Shown here piece by piece: positions 17,730-26,287 of a DNA stretch of 64,000 nt (its first letter is position 1; the number at the start of each line of letters is the position of its first letter). The position numbers and the translations under genes are program-made. Source of the DNA: HK1 sp965221725 (GTDB lineage Bacteria > Pseudomonadota > Gammaproteobacteria > HK1); the NCBI GenBank assembly GCA_965221725.1, contig OZ244909.1, positions 4,047,522-4,111,521 of the forward strand, in the 5' to 3' direction. A model generated the notes under the pieces. The model was not told the origin of the DNA. It did no database searches and saw nothing but the letters and a program-made list of their open reading frames with translations.

Positions 17730-18764
17730 TCAGATCTGCCGGATGATCTGATCCGACACCAGTGCGTCCAGATCCGGCATCCCGCCGATCCGGTTGTTCG
17801 CGACCAGGAACTCGGACTGCACACGAAGCGCGTTCGTGAGAATGCCGCGCGCGTAGACGTCCTTGATCTCCTGCGTGTCGAAGTAGAAGTAGCCGTTGAG
17901 CAGGGGTTCGACATCCTCCGGGGTGACACTCGCGCGACCCAGCCCGGCCTGCCAATCGACCATGCGCGCGACGACGCCCGCGTTGTCGTTTCGAAGCATG
18001 CCCACCCCTTTCTCGTGGAAGGCGCCGACGACTTCGATGAACGCCTGCTCGTTGGCGTCGAGCAGGGGCTGGGTGGTCATGAATACGTCCATGATGCTCG
18101 GGCGTGATTCCAGCGGAATCCTGCTGCCGTCGGCGATGATGTTCGAGTCCGGCATCCGGTCCTGAATGAGCTTGCGGGAGGTGGCGAGCGGTACCGTCGC
18201 GTCGACCGCGCCCGCAATCAGCGCGGCCTGACCGTCGATCGGCTCCATGTTGACCCGGGTCAGCGGCATGTTCTGGAGGCCGTTGTTCGCCAGCACCACG
18301 TCGAGGAAGAAGTCGAAGTTCGTCCCGGAGGTCACCGCGATCTTGCGGCCCTCCAGATCCGCCAGCGACTTGACTTCGGGCCCCCCGTAGATGGTGAACA
18401 GCCCCGACGCGTCGCCGCAGATCGAAATCTCCCGGAAGTCGGCCACCTTCCTGTACATCGCGGCCAGCGGTGGCACCGACCCGACGGTAATGGCATCGAC
18501 CGATCCGCCCACCATCGCCTCGATGGCCGGCGGCCCGGACGGAAACACGCTGAACTCCATGTTCACGCCCGGCGCGAATCCCTGGTCCTGCACCAGCCAG
18601 TAGATGCCGAACGCGTAGGCGGGGATGATGCCGATCCGCAGCGTATGGGTGGCGGCCGGCGACTGCCTGGCGAAGAAACTCGGCACCGCGAATGCGGCGG
18701 CGGTCCCGGCTGCACCCTTCAGGATCGTTCGGCGGCTGATTGCGGCCGGGTGATCTTTCGACAT
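17730..18764 (-). CDS. ABC substrate-binding protein, NMT1/SsuA-like, Tat-type signal
   Basis: This 344-residue periplasmic binding protein begins with a twin-arginine-type leader (AISRRTILKGAAG, hydrophobic segment, cleavage after residues ~37), implying folded export. The mature part (LRIGIIPAYAFGIYWLVQDQ, then GGSVDAITVGSVPPLA, LADLEGRKIAVTSGT) is typical of nitrate/sulfonate/taurine or NMT1-family receptors. An AGGAGG site lies 7 nt before ATG 18764. It is the promoter-proximal gene of the importer/sulfatase operon. The ligand is inferred to be a sulfate ester or sulfonate from the operon, not from binding-site residues. Confidence 0.9.
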   Translation of the reverse strand: MSKDHPAAISRRTILKGAAGTAAAFAVPSFFARQSPAATHTLRIGIIPAYAFGIYWLVQDQGFAPGVNMEFSVFPSGPPAIEAMVGGSVDAITVGSVPPLAAMYRKVADFREISICGDASGLFTIYGGPEVKSLADLEGRKIAVTSGTNFDFFLDVVLANNGLQNMPLTRVNMEPIDGQAALIAGAVDATVPLATSRKLIQDRMPDSNIIADGSRIPLESRPSIMDVFMTTQPLLDANEQAFIEVVGAFHEKGVGMLRNDNAGVVARMVDWQAGLGRASVTPEDVEPLLNGYFYFDTQEIKDVYARGILTNALRVQSEFLVANNRIGGMPDLDALVSDQIIRQI

Positions 18765-18882
18765 TGTCCGTCCTCCTGAAATGCCTCGACGATGGTTCTT
18801 TGGCCGCGTTGTTCGGAACGGCACGCGGAATTCCGAGTATTCCCGGAATTGGGTGCCTGTCAACCGGGCGGTGCCGCTGCCC

Positions 18883-19178
18883 CACACTGGATGATCGGAC
18901 CGATCCGGTCCACTATCCGCATCCGGACGTATCCGCGGAGATTTCGCGTCGACGTCCGGGGGTGACGCCGACGCATCGCTCCCGACACAACGCCCTCAAT
19001 GCATCACTCCGACGCATCGACGATGGATCCGGCCCACCAACGGGTATCCGCAGCGCATCGCCATGACCAGCCATCAGACTCCGTACCCCCGGGACATGTG
19101 CGGCTACGGCCGTACCCCGCCCGATCCGCGCTGGCCGGGCGGTGCCCGCGTCGCGCTCCAGTTCGTCGTCAACTACGA
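18883..19178 (+). repeat. Copy B (intact) of the duplicated puuE 5' region
   Basis: This spans the upstream leader and first ~38 codons of the deacetylase gene and matches 13854-14104. It retains both CCGACGCATCG direct repeats (18968, 19009), whereas copy A has lost the interval between them. Confidence 0.85.
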
Positions 19179-19977
19179 GGAGGGCGGCGAGAACTGCGTG
19201 CTGCACGGCGATGCGGCGTCGGAGGCGTTCCTCTCCGAGATCGTCGGGGCGCGGCCGCTTGTGGGCGTGCGCCACATGAACATGGAGTCGATCTACGAGT
19301 ACGGCTCCCGGGCCGGATTCTGGCGGCTGTGGCGGATGTTCAAGCGGCGCGGGCTGCCGGTCACCGTCTACGGGGTGGCGATGGCCCTGGAACGCAACCC
19401 CGAGGCGGTGGCGGCGATGCGGGAAGCGGACTGGGAGATCGCGAGCCACGGGCTGCGCTGGATCGACTACCAGGGCGTGCCGCTCGACGTGGAGCGTGCG
19501 CACTTCGAGCAGGCCATGGCGATCCATGCTCGGGTCACCGGCGCCCGGCCGCTCGGCTGGTACACCGGCCGGACCAGCCCCAACACGCGCGACCTGGTCA
19601 AGGCCGACGGCGGCTTTCTATACGACTCCGACTCCTACGCGGACGACCTGCCGTACTGGGAGGACGCTCCGCACGGGCCGCATCTCGTGATCCCCTACAC
19701 CCTGGATGCGAACGACATGCGCTTCGCCACCGCGCAGGGGTTCAACTCGGCCGACCAGTTCTTCGCCTATCTGCGCGACAGCTTCGACATGCTCTACCGC
19801 GAGGGCGCCGAGAGCCCGAAGATGATGTCGGTCGGGCTCCATTGCCGGCTCGCCGGACGGCCCGGCCGCGCCGCCGGGCTCGAACGGTTCCTCGACCACG
19901 TCGCCGGGCACGATGGCGTGTGGGTGACCCGGCGTATCGACATCGCCCGCCACTGGCATGCGCACCACCGGCCCTGA
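19063..19977 (+). CDS. puuE: PuuE-type allantoinase / polysaccharide deacetylase family
   Basis: This 304-residue NodB-fold hydrolase matches the metal-independent allantoinase (PuuE) branch: YPRDMCGYGRTPPDPRWPGG at the N-terminus, ALQFVVNYEEGGENCVLHGD, EIASHGLRWIDYQ (the SHG motif), and GWYTGRTSPNTRDL. PuuE opens allantoin to allantoate in ureide degradation. The next gene, 172 nt downstream on the same strand, is a PucG-like ureidoglycine aminotransferase, which strongly supports this assignment over chitooligosaccharide deacetylation. ATG 19063 starts the conserved region; the leader region is duplicated at 13854-14104. Confidence 0.88.
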   Translation: MTSHQTPYPRDMCGYGRTPPDPRWPGGARVALQFVVNYEEGGENCVLHGDAASEAFLSEIVGARPLVGVRHMNMESIYEYGSRAGFWRLWRMFKRRGLPVTVYGVAMALERNPEAVAAMREADWEIASHGLRWIDYQGVPLDVERAHFEQAMAIHARVTGARPLGWYTGRTSPNTRDLVKADGGFLYDSDSYADDLPYWEDAPHGPHLVIPYTLDANDMRFATAQGFNSADQFFAYLRDSFDMLYREGAESPKMMSVGLHCRLAGRPGRAAGLERFLDHVAGHDGVWVTRRIDIARHWHAHHRP

Positions 19978-20149
19978 CGCGCTGCGGCCTCGAAACCATG
20001 CGTCATCCGCCGCTTCGAGCCTCCGGGTCGCACCCGCGCGCGGCCCACCGGTTGCCCACCAGTTGCTCCTTGCGCGACAGCGCGAGGCAGGTACCCTGAC
20101 CGCGGGCGGTGTTCACGGCATTCGCGCCGACCGTGCATGAGGACCCTCC

Positions 20150-21376
20150 ATGAACCAGCCGTTCGAACCCCTGAACCCCCCGCCGCGTCGTCTGATGGGC
20201 CCCGGCCCGGTGGATGTCGACCCTCGCGTGCTGCAGGCGATGTCGCTGCCGCTGCTCGGGCAGTTCGACCCGCGCTTCACCGAGTACATGAACGAGGTGA
20301 TGACGCTCTACCGGCAGGTGTTCCGCACCGCCAACCGCTGGACGCTGCTGGTCGACGGCACCGCCCGCGCCGGCATCGAGGCGGTCCTGGTCTCCGTGCT
20401 GGAGCCGGGCGACCGGGTGCTGGTGCCGATCTTCGGGCGGTTCGGGCACCTGCTGTGCGAGATTGCGCACCGCTGCCGGGCCGAGGTCGTCACCATCGAG
20501 ACCGAGTGGGGCACGGTGTTCGACCCGCAGCAGATCGAAGACGCGGTGAAGCGGCACCGCCCGAAGCTCGTCGCCCTCGTGCAGGGAGACACGTCGACCA
20601 CCATGGCCCAGCCCCTGGACGCTGTCGGCCGGATCTGCCGCGACCACGGAGCGCTGGTGCACGTCGACGCCACTGCGTCGGTGACCGGCATGCCGCTGGA
20701 GACCGATGCCTGGCAGCTCGATGCGGTATCCGCCGGGTTGCAGAAGTGTCTGTCCGGTCCGCCGGGCATCGCGCCGGTGACCTTCAACGACCGGGTGGAG
20801 GCGGTGGTGCGGTCGCGCCGGCACGTGGAGCAGGGCATCCGCCCGGACGATTACGAGGCCGGCGCCGGGCGCATCATCCAGTCGAACTACTTCGACCTCT
20901 CGATGCTGATGGACTACTGGAGCGAGTCGCGGCTGAACCACCACACCGAGGCGACTTCCATGCTCTACGCGGCGCGGGAATGCGCCCGCATCGTGGTGGA
21001 CGAAGGGCTCGAACCCCGGTTCGACCGCCACGCCCGGGCGAGCCGCGCGCTGACTGCGGGCCTTGCCGCCATGGGCCTGGAGCTGTTCGGCGACCAGGCC
21101 CACAAGATGCCCAACGTGACCGGTGTGTACATCCCCGACGGGGTCCCCGGGGATGCGGTGCGCGCGGCGCTGCTTGAAGATTTCGGATTGGAGATCGGGA
21201 CCTCGTTCGGCCCGCTGCACGGCCGGATCTGGCGGATCGGCACCATGGGATACGGGTGCCGGCGGGACAACGTGATGACGTGTCTGGCGGCGCTGGAGGT
21301 GACGCTGCGCCGGTTCGGCCATGCGAGCGCGCCGGGGGCGGGCGTGGACGCGGCGCTCGCGGCGTGGGATGCGTAG
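20150..21376 (+). CDS. pucG: (S)-ureidoglycine-glyoxylate aminotransferase (PucG-like)
   Basis: This is a 408-residue class V PLP aminotransferase. The PLP lysine lies in SAGLQKCLSGPPG, with VDGTARAGIEA and HVDATASVTG forming the cofactor pocket. The N-terminal LMGPGPVDVDPRVLQAMS and LLGQFDP are characteristic of the PucG/alanine-glyoxylate branch. PucG transfers the amino group of ureidoglycine to glyoxylate, giving glycine. Pairing with puuE upstream places both in ureide nitrogen salvage. A GAGGA ribosome-binding site precedes ATG 20150. Serine-glyoxylate or alanine-glyoxylate activity is the main alternative. Confidence 0.88.
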   Translation: MNQPFEPLNPPPRRLMGPGPVDVDPRVLQAMSLPLLGQFDPRFTEYMNEVMTLYRQVFRTANRWTLLVDGTARAGIEAVLVSVLEPGDRVLVPIFGRFGHLLCEIAHRCRAEVVTIETEWGTVFDPQQIEDAVKRHRPKLVALVQGDTSTTMAQPLDAVGRICRDHGALVHVDATASVTGMPLETDAWQLDAVSAGLQKCLSGPPGIAPVTFNDRVEAVVRSRRHVEQGIRPDDYEAGAGRIIQSNYFDLSMLMDYWSESRLNHHTEATSMLYAARECARIVVDEGLEPRFDRHARASRALTAGLAAMGLELFGDQAHKMPNVTGVYIPDGVPGDAVRAALLEDFGLEIGTSFGPLHGRIWRIGTMGYGCRRDNVMTCLAALEVTLRRFGHASAPGAGVDAALAAWDA

Positions 21377-21657
21377 GCCGGCGGTTCCCGCCGACGCATC
21401 GGCAGGCCGGCCCGTGGCGCGGTTCCGGCGGGATTCAGTCCTTCGGAGGCTCCGGGCGGGGCCGTTTCAAGCATGGGTTCCGGTCCGGCGGGAGTTTCCG
21501 TGGGCAGGTCCAGGGGGGGCGGTGCCGCCTCTGGCCGAAGAATGAAACCGCTCGATTCCTGCGAGACCGTGACCACTCATGCCAAGCGCAGCCTTGTGAC
21601 CGTGGCCCGTCACCGGCCGGACCGAGACGTGCCGCCGGCGCGCGGAGTGCAGTGTCG

Positions 21658-22038
21658 ATGTCGCAGGAGCTGACCTGCTGGAAGTGCGGCGCCCCGCTCG
21701 CGGCGGTGCCGGTCCCCTTCGCGCGGGTCGCGGAGTGTGCGCAGTGCCGCGCCGACCTGCATGTGTGCCGGATGTGCGAGTTCTTCGACCCGGGGGTCCG
21801 CCGGGGGTGTCGGGAGCCGGTGGCCGAAGAGGTGTCGGACCGGGAGCGTGCGAACTTCTGCGGATACTTCACCCCGGTCGCGGGATTGGGCCCGGGCGTG
21901 GTAGATGGGGCGTCGTCGGCGGCGCGGGCCGAACTCGAGCGCCTGTTCGATCTTCCGGCGGCGGGGACCTCGTCGCCGGGAGATGCCGACGAGGCGCGGC
22001 GGCGGCTCGACGCGCTGTTCGGAGACGACCGCGAGTAA
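21658..22038 (+). CDS. Conserved hypothetical protein with zinc-ribbon cysteines
   Basis: This 126-residue protein starts MSQELTCWKCGAPL and has a cysteine-rich N-terminal half: CxxC at residues ~7-10, CAQC ~27-30, then HVCRMCEFFDP, a single C in GCREPVAEE, and C in RANFCGYF. Spacing suits one or two bound Zn ions or an Fe-S site. The C-terminal third is acidic and probably disordered. I recall similar uncharacterised proteins across gamma- and betaproteobacteria. It ends 19 nt before the Fe-S aldo/keto reductase gene, so the two are probably co-transcribed. Confidence 0.75.
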   Translation: MSQELTCWKCGAPLAAVPVPFARVAECAQCRADLHVCRMCEFFDPGVRRGCREPVAEEVSDRERANFCGYFTPVAGLGPGVVDGASSAARAELERLFDLPAAGTSSPGDADEARRRLDALFGDDRE

Positions 22039-22057
22039 AACGGGAGGTGGAGGGGCG

Positions 22058-23254
22058 ATGATGGACCGGCGGCAATTTCTCGGTACGGGAGCCGGACTGA
22101 CGGCGGGTCTCGTCGGGCTCGGCTCCGGCGGCGCGCGCGCCGATGCGCCGCGCGTCCGGCGCTACGTCACGCTCGGAAACACCGGCCTGCGCGTCTCCGA
22201 CATCTCGTTCGGGTCCAGCCGGTCGGCCGATCCGGAACTCGTGCGCCATGCGGTTGCGCGCGGCGTTACCTACTTCGATACCGCCGAGAGCTATCGAGGC
22301 GGCCGGGCCGAGGAGGCGATCGGGGAGGCGCTCGAGGGTGAGCGCCATCGCTACGTCATCGCGTCGAAGCACAAGGCGTGGAGCAGCGAGTCCCGCCGCC
22401 AGATGATGTCCGCACTCGAAGGGTCGTTGCGGCGCCTGCGCACCGACTACGTGGACATCTACTTCAATCACGCCGTCAACGACGTGCGCCGGCTGAAGAA
22501 CCCCGAATGGGCGGAGTTCACCGACCGCGCGATCCGCGACGGCAAGATTCGCTTCCGGGGCATGTCCGGCCACGGCAGCGCACTCGTCGAGTGCCTGGAC
22601 CACGCCGTCGATCATGACCTCGCCGACGTGGTCCTCGTCGCCTGGAACTTCGCGCAGGACCCGAGCTTCTACGAGAAGCTGCGCGCGCAGCTCCACTTCG
22701 TGGCGCTCCAGCCCGAACTGGGGCGGGCCATCGAGCGGGCGAGCGCGAAAGGGGTCGGGGTGGTCGCGATGAAGGTGCTGATGGGGGCGCGCATCAACGA
22801 CATGCGTCCCTGGGAGGTGGGCGGAGCCACCTTCGCGCAGGCCGCGTTCCGGTGGGTCCTGTCGAGCCCGCTCGTGGACGGCCTCGTGATCTCGATGACC
22901 AGCACCGCCGGTATCGACGAGTACGTCGCCGCCTCGGGTTCCGGCCCCGTCGGTGCGGCCGACACGCACCTGCTCGCGCGCTACGCGGCGTTGCAGGATG
23001 CCCGGTACTGCCGGCACGGGTGCAACGCGTGCGAGGCGAGCTGCCCCGCCGGGGTCGCGATCCCGGAGGTGCTGCGCACCCGCATGTACGATGTGGACTA
23101 CGGCGATTCCCGGCTCGCCCGCGCCGACTACGCGGCGCTTGGCGCGGGGGCCGGTGCCTGTCTCGGGTGCGACGGGACGCCGTGTCTGGGTGCCTGCCCG
23201 CACCGCATTCCGATCCCGGCGTTCACGCGCGACGCGGCGACGCGGCTCGGCTGA
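22058..23254 (+). CDS. Tat-exported aldo/keto reductase with C-terminal ferredoxin-like domain
   Basis: This 398-residue fusion begins with a twin-arginine leader (MMDRRQFLGTGAG, hydrophobic stretch to ~30). An aldo/keto reductase barrel follows, with the tetrad visible as YFDTAESY (Asp, Tyr), IASKHK (Lys) and YFNHAV (His). The C-terminus (about 310-398) carries two cysteine clusters, CRHGCNACEASCP and CLGCDGTPCLGACP, typical of 2x[4Fe-4S] binding. Such proteins probably exchange electrons in the periplasm; the substrate is unknown. A GGGAGG site lies upstream of ATG 22058. Neighbours are the zinc-ribbon protein, a membrane protein and the GrdB-like selenoprotein. Confidence 0.88.
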   Translation: MMDRRQFLGTGAGLTAGLVGLGSGGARADAPRVRRYVTLGNTGLRVSDISFGSSRSADPELVRHAVARGVTYFDTAESYRGGRAEEAIGEALEGERHRYVIASKHKAWSSESRRQMMSALEGSLRRLRTDYVDIYFNHAVNDVRRLKNPEWAEFTDRAIRDGKIRFRGMSGHGSALVECLDHAVDHDLADVVLVAWNFAQDPSFYEKLRAQLHFVALQPELGRAIERASAKGVGVVAMKVLMGARINDMRPWEVGGATFAQAAFRWVLSSPLVDGLVISMTSTAGIDEYVAASGSGPVGAADTHLLARYAALQDARYCRHGCNACEASCPAGVAIPEVLRTRMYDVDYGDSRLARADYAALGAGAGACLGCDGTPCLGACPHRIPIPAFTRDAATRLG

Positions 23255-23295
23255 GCGGCCGGGCGCGATCCACGGACGCCGCGGAGCGTCGGGCC

Positions 23296-23685
23296 ATGAC
23301 CGTATTCCTCGCCCATTTCCTGTTCGTCCTCGCCGCGTGGACGGTGGTCATCAAGTACCTGTTCCCCGTCGCCTGGGCCCTCGCCCACGGGCTTGCGCCC
23401 ACCACGCACGTCTACCTCGACTTCTGGCCGGTGGTGCATGTCTGGCTTGGCTGGGCCCTGCTCGCGCGCCCGCGCTACACCCGGTGGCTGGCGCTGGTCG
23501 TCGCCGTCGTCGAAATCGCGATCGTGGTGACGAAGTTCGTGCTGTTCCTCGGTGCGCCGGAGTGGACCCTCTGGACCACGAACTGGTTCATCAACAAGCT
23601 CTTCGTGCTCGGCTGTTTCGGCCTGATGCTGGGCCATCTGCTGGCGAGGCGGGAGGAGTACGCGCCGCGAAGCGCGGCGGCGTGA
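23296..23685 (+). CDS. Small four-helix membrane protein, unknown function
   Basis: This 129-residue protein has four predicted transmembrane helices (about 4-28, 40-57, 63-87 and 97-115). Aromatic and charged residues sit at the interfaces (YLDFWPVVHVWLGW, TLWTTNWFINK). I do not recognise a named family. It starts 41 nt after the Fe-S aldo/keto reductase on the same strand and may anchor or serve that Tat-exported enzyme; this is positional inference only. Confidence 0.7.
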   Translation: MTVFLAHFLFVLAAWTVVIKYLFPVAWALAHGLAPTTHVYLDFWPVVHVWLGWALLARPRYTRWLALVVAVVEIAIVVTKFVLFLGAPEWTLWTTNWFINKLFVLGCFGLMLGHLLARREEYAPRSAAA

Positions 23686-23799
23686 GGGGCCACCGCCTGC
23701 CGGCGTGGCTGTTGACGGATGACGAACCTTGTGGCACCGGAGGCGCCCGCATTATCTTCGCGCATCGGGCGCAGGCCGCCACGACGACGGAGCGAATCC

Positions 23800-24720
23800 A
23801 TGTCCGGACCGCCGGTCGACTACATCGAGCACACCGCAAAACGGTACGGAGCGCTCGGCTATCCGCCGTACAGGTGGGTTCACAACGACGACGAGCCCCC
23901 GTTCGCGCCGGTGGCGAAGCCGCTCGCGGCGTCGCGGATCGGGCTGATCGCCTCCGGGGGCATCTATCGCGTCGGCCAGGTTGCGTTCCACTACCGGGAC
24001 GACTCGAGTTACCGGATCATCCCCCGCGACTGCGCGGTGTCCGAGCTTCGGGCGACGCACTTCGCCTACGACCTCACCGACGCCCGCTCCGATCCGAACG
24101 TGGTATTCCCGCTCGCGACGCTGCGCGCGGAGGCACGCGACGGTGGCATCGGGGAGGTCGCCCCCGATGCGTACACGTTCATGGGTGGTATCTACTCGGC
24201 GCGCCGGGTCCGTGAACGCCTCGCGCCCGCGCTCGCCGAGCGCATGGAGGAAGATGCGGTCGACGCCGCGCTGCTCGTCCCGGTCTGACCGGTGTGCCAT
24301 CAGTCCGTGGGACTGATCGCGCGAGAGATCGAAGGCCGCGGAATCCCGACCCTCTCCATGTCGAGCGCATATTCGATCACCGCCGCCGTCCGTCCGCCGC
24401 GTGCGGTATACCTCGACTTCCCGCTCGGACACACGGCGGGGAAGCCGCACGACGCGGCGCTGCAGCGGCGGATTCTGCGCGATGCGCTCGAAGCGCTCGT
24501 CACCATCGACACGCCGGGGACGATCCGCCGGCTTGCGTACCGATGGAGCGAGGACGACGCCTGGAAGGACTCGGTGATGCATCCGCGCCCCGGCGGCGCC
24601 AGCGGAGACGACCGCATCGAGCGGCATCCCGATCCGCAGTACCAGTGCGAGGACGATCGGATCGCGGCCGAGGCGGCGCTCGCGCGCGGCGGATGCCGGG
24701 GCTGCGTGTTCCTGTCGTGA
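23800..24720 (+). CDS. GrdB/PrdB-like selenoprotein (UGA = Sec at codon 163)
   Basis: From ATG 23800 the frame reads 162 codons, meets TGA at 24286-24288, and continues in the same frame to a TGA at 24718-24720, giving 306 residues. The UGA falls in LLVPV-U-PVCHQSVGL: a UxxC redox pair at exactly the position of the catalytic Sec in the glycine/sarcosine/betaine reductase B (GrdB) and proline reductase PrdB family. Homology-type features continue across it (DAALLVPV before; IAREIEGRGIPTLSMSSA after). A SECIS-like hairpin follows 10 nt later. The protein is probably a thiol/selenol reductase of the aerobic GrdB-like branch rather than a Stickland enzyme. The genome must encode SelA/B/C/D for this to hold. 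Confidence 0.88.
24299..24317 (+). promoter_or_regulatory. Bacterial SECIS-like hairpin
   Basis: ATCAGTCC (24299-24306) pairs perfectly with GGACTGAT (24310-24317), an 8-bp stem with loop GTG (24307-24309). The loop begins 18 nt after the UGA and starts with G, satisfying the published bacterial SECIS constraints (loop 16-37 nt from UGA, short loop with an early G). It would recruit SelB for Sec insertion. Confidence 0.75.
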
Positions 24721-24750
24721 CCACTCAAGTTGCCCCTCACGCCGCACGCC

Positions 24751-24767
24751 GAGCCCGTTGCGGGCTC
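24751..24767 (+). terminator. Possible intrinsic terminator after the selenoprotein gene
   Basis: GAGCCCG/CGGGCTC form a perfect 7-bp stem with a TTG loop, 31 nt after the stop codon, followed by a T-containing but not uninterrupted T-rich stretch (GGATTGTTGTCTTG). The U-tract is weak. Confidence 0.4.
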
Positions 24768-24863
24768 GCGGTCGGATTGTTGTCTTGACGGTACAATGGC
24801 GGTAGTGAGACGCGATCGGATCCGAATCTCGAACGCCGCCCCGGCAGAGGCAGACCGCGCGAA

Positions 24864-26282
24864 ATGCTGACCCGTCTTGAAGTCGATGGATTCAGGAATC
24901 TCATCGGGTTTGCCGTGGACTTCGGTCCGTACACCTGCATTGCCGGACAGAACGGAGTTGGAAAGTCCAACATCTTTGATGCCATCCACTTTCTGTCCCT
25001 GCTGGCCGATAATTCGATTCTCGAAGCTGCGGTTCGCGTCCGGGCGCGGACCGAAGATACTGCCCGGCTGGATGACTTGTTCTTCCGCGCGGAGTCAACG
25101 AGCAGAGATTCCTTCACACTCGCCGCCGAGATGCTGGTCGGGCAGGACGTCACCGACGACTTCGGTCGCCCGGGCAAGGCCACCTCGACATTCCTGCGGT
25201 ACGAAGTCGAAATCGGCAAGAAATATGCTCCTTCCAACAAGTCCTCGCGGTCTATTTTCGATATGGAACTCCGTTCGGAATCCTTGCGTCACATTCGGCA
25301 GGGCGATGCCAGAAAAAGACTCCGATTTTCTCATTCCAAGTCGGAATTCAGGGACAAGGTGGTTCGCAATCGAAGGTTCGCGAAGACAGGGTATATCTCG
25401 ACGGAACAGGGTATGGATGGGGCAGCGGAGATCATCGTCCATCAGGATGGTGGATCGAGAGGCCCCGGCCAGCGAGCTCCGGCTCGCTCGGCGCCACGAA
25501 CAATCGTGGGTACGACCAATACGGTTGCGACTCCGACCGTGCTCGCTGCGCGCCGGGAGATGCAGAAATGGCGGCTGCTTTCACTCGAACCGAGCGCCAT
25601 GCGTCGTCCCGACCGCCTTGCAAGAGATCCGACTGTCGTTTCCGACAATGGAGCGCATCTTGCCGCTACCCTGTATCGGCTGAAGCAGATGGAGGGTCCG
25701 GACGGCAGTGTCGTCGGGAGAATTTCGTCCAGGCTTGCAGAGCTTGTGCCGGTGACCACCGTCGAGGTCGAACGGGACGACGTGCGCGAGCTTCTGACGC
25801 TGGCGGTGACTGAAGTCAGCGGTCAGCGATTCGCGGCAAACGCTATTTCGGACGGTACGTTGCGATTCCTTGCGCTCTCGGTGCTGGCCGAAGATCCGGA
25901 AACTACTGGCTTGATATGTATTGAAGAGCCGGAGAACGGCATTCATCCCGAACGACTACCGGCCATGGCGGAGCTGATTCGGGATCTGGCGGTGGATGTC
26001 GACGGTCCGATTGATGCGGGAAACGTCATGCGTCAGGTGATTCTGGCGACTCATTCTCCCTATTTCTTGCAGCTTCAGAGTCCGGACGATGTATTGCTGG
26101 CACAAGAAGCCGTGGTGCGATACGGCGAATCCTCCGTGCGTGGTCTGCGATGTCATCCGCTCAAGGGCAGTTGGAGGGCAAACATCGAGAGCGGTAGCCC
26201 GGTTCTTGGAATGTCGATGATGCAGGATTATCTGCAGCCACCGGAAGGTGTACAACTTCGCCTGCCGTTTGGTTCGACCTGA
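24864..26282 (+). CDS. OLD/RecF-like AAA ATPase of a predicted defence pair
   Basis: This 472-residue SMC/RecF-type ATPase (AAA_21 class) has MLTRLEVDGFRNLIG at the N-terminus, Walker A GQNGVGKSN (28-36), Walker B LICIEEPENGIHPERL (about 350-365) and the H-loop LATHSPYFL. The D-loop/Glu pattern indicates intact ATPase chemistry. Five nucleotides downstream begins a DUF4276/TOPRIM-like gene, recreating as two proteins the ATPase + TOPRIM combination of OLD nucleases; AbiL-type abortive infection systems have the same layout. It lies at the left edge of the defence island, before a type III restriction locus. The target is unknown. Confidence 0.85.
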   Translation: MLTRLEVDGFRNLIGFAVDFGPYTCIAGQNGVGKSNIFDAIHFLSLLADNSILEAAVRVRARTEDTARLDDLFFRAESTSRDSFTLAAEMLVGQDVTDDFGRPGKATSTFLRYEVEIGKKYAPSNKSSRSIFDMELRSESLRHIRQGDARKRLRFSHSKSEFRDKVVRNRRFAKTGYISTEQGMDGAAEIIVHQDGGSRGPGQRAPARSAPRTIVGTTNTVATPTVLAARREMQKWRLLSLEPSAMRRPDRLARDPTVVSDNGAHLAATLYRLKQMEGPDGSVVGRISSRLAELVPVTTVEVERDDVRELLTLAVTEVSGQRFAANAISDGTLRFLALSVLAEDPETTGLICIEEPENGIHPERLPAMAELIRDLAVDVDGPIDAGNVMRQVILATHSPYFLQLQSPDDVLLAQEAVVRYGESSVRGLRCHPLKGSWRANIESGSPVLGMSMMQDYLQPPEGVQLRLPFGST

Positions 26283-26287
26283 TACTA

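Noticed and set aside
24286..24288. TGA in the GrdB-like gene as an ordinary nonsense mutation or a frameshift
   Set aside because: The same frame continues with conserved sequence to a natural stop, the codon is at the known Sec site in a UxxC motif, and a SECIS-like hairpin follows at the right distance.
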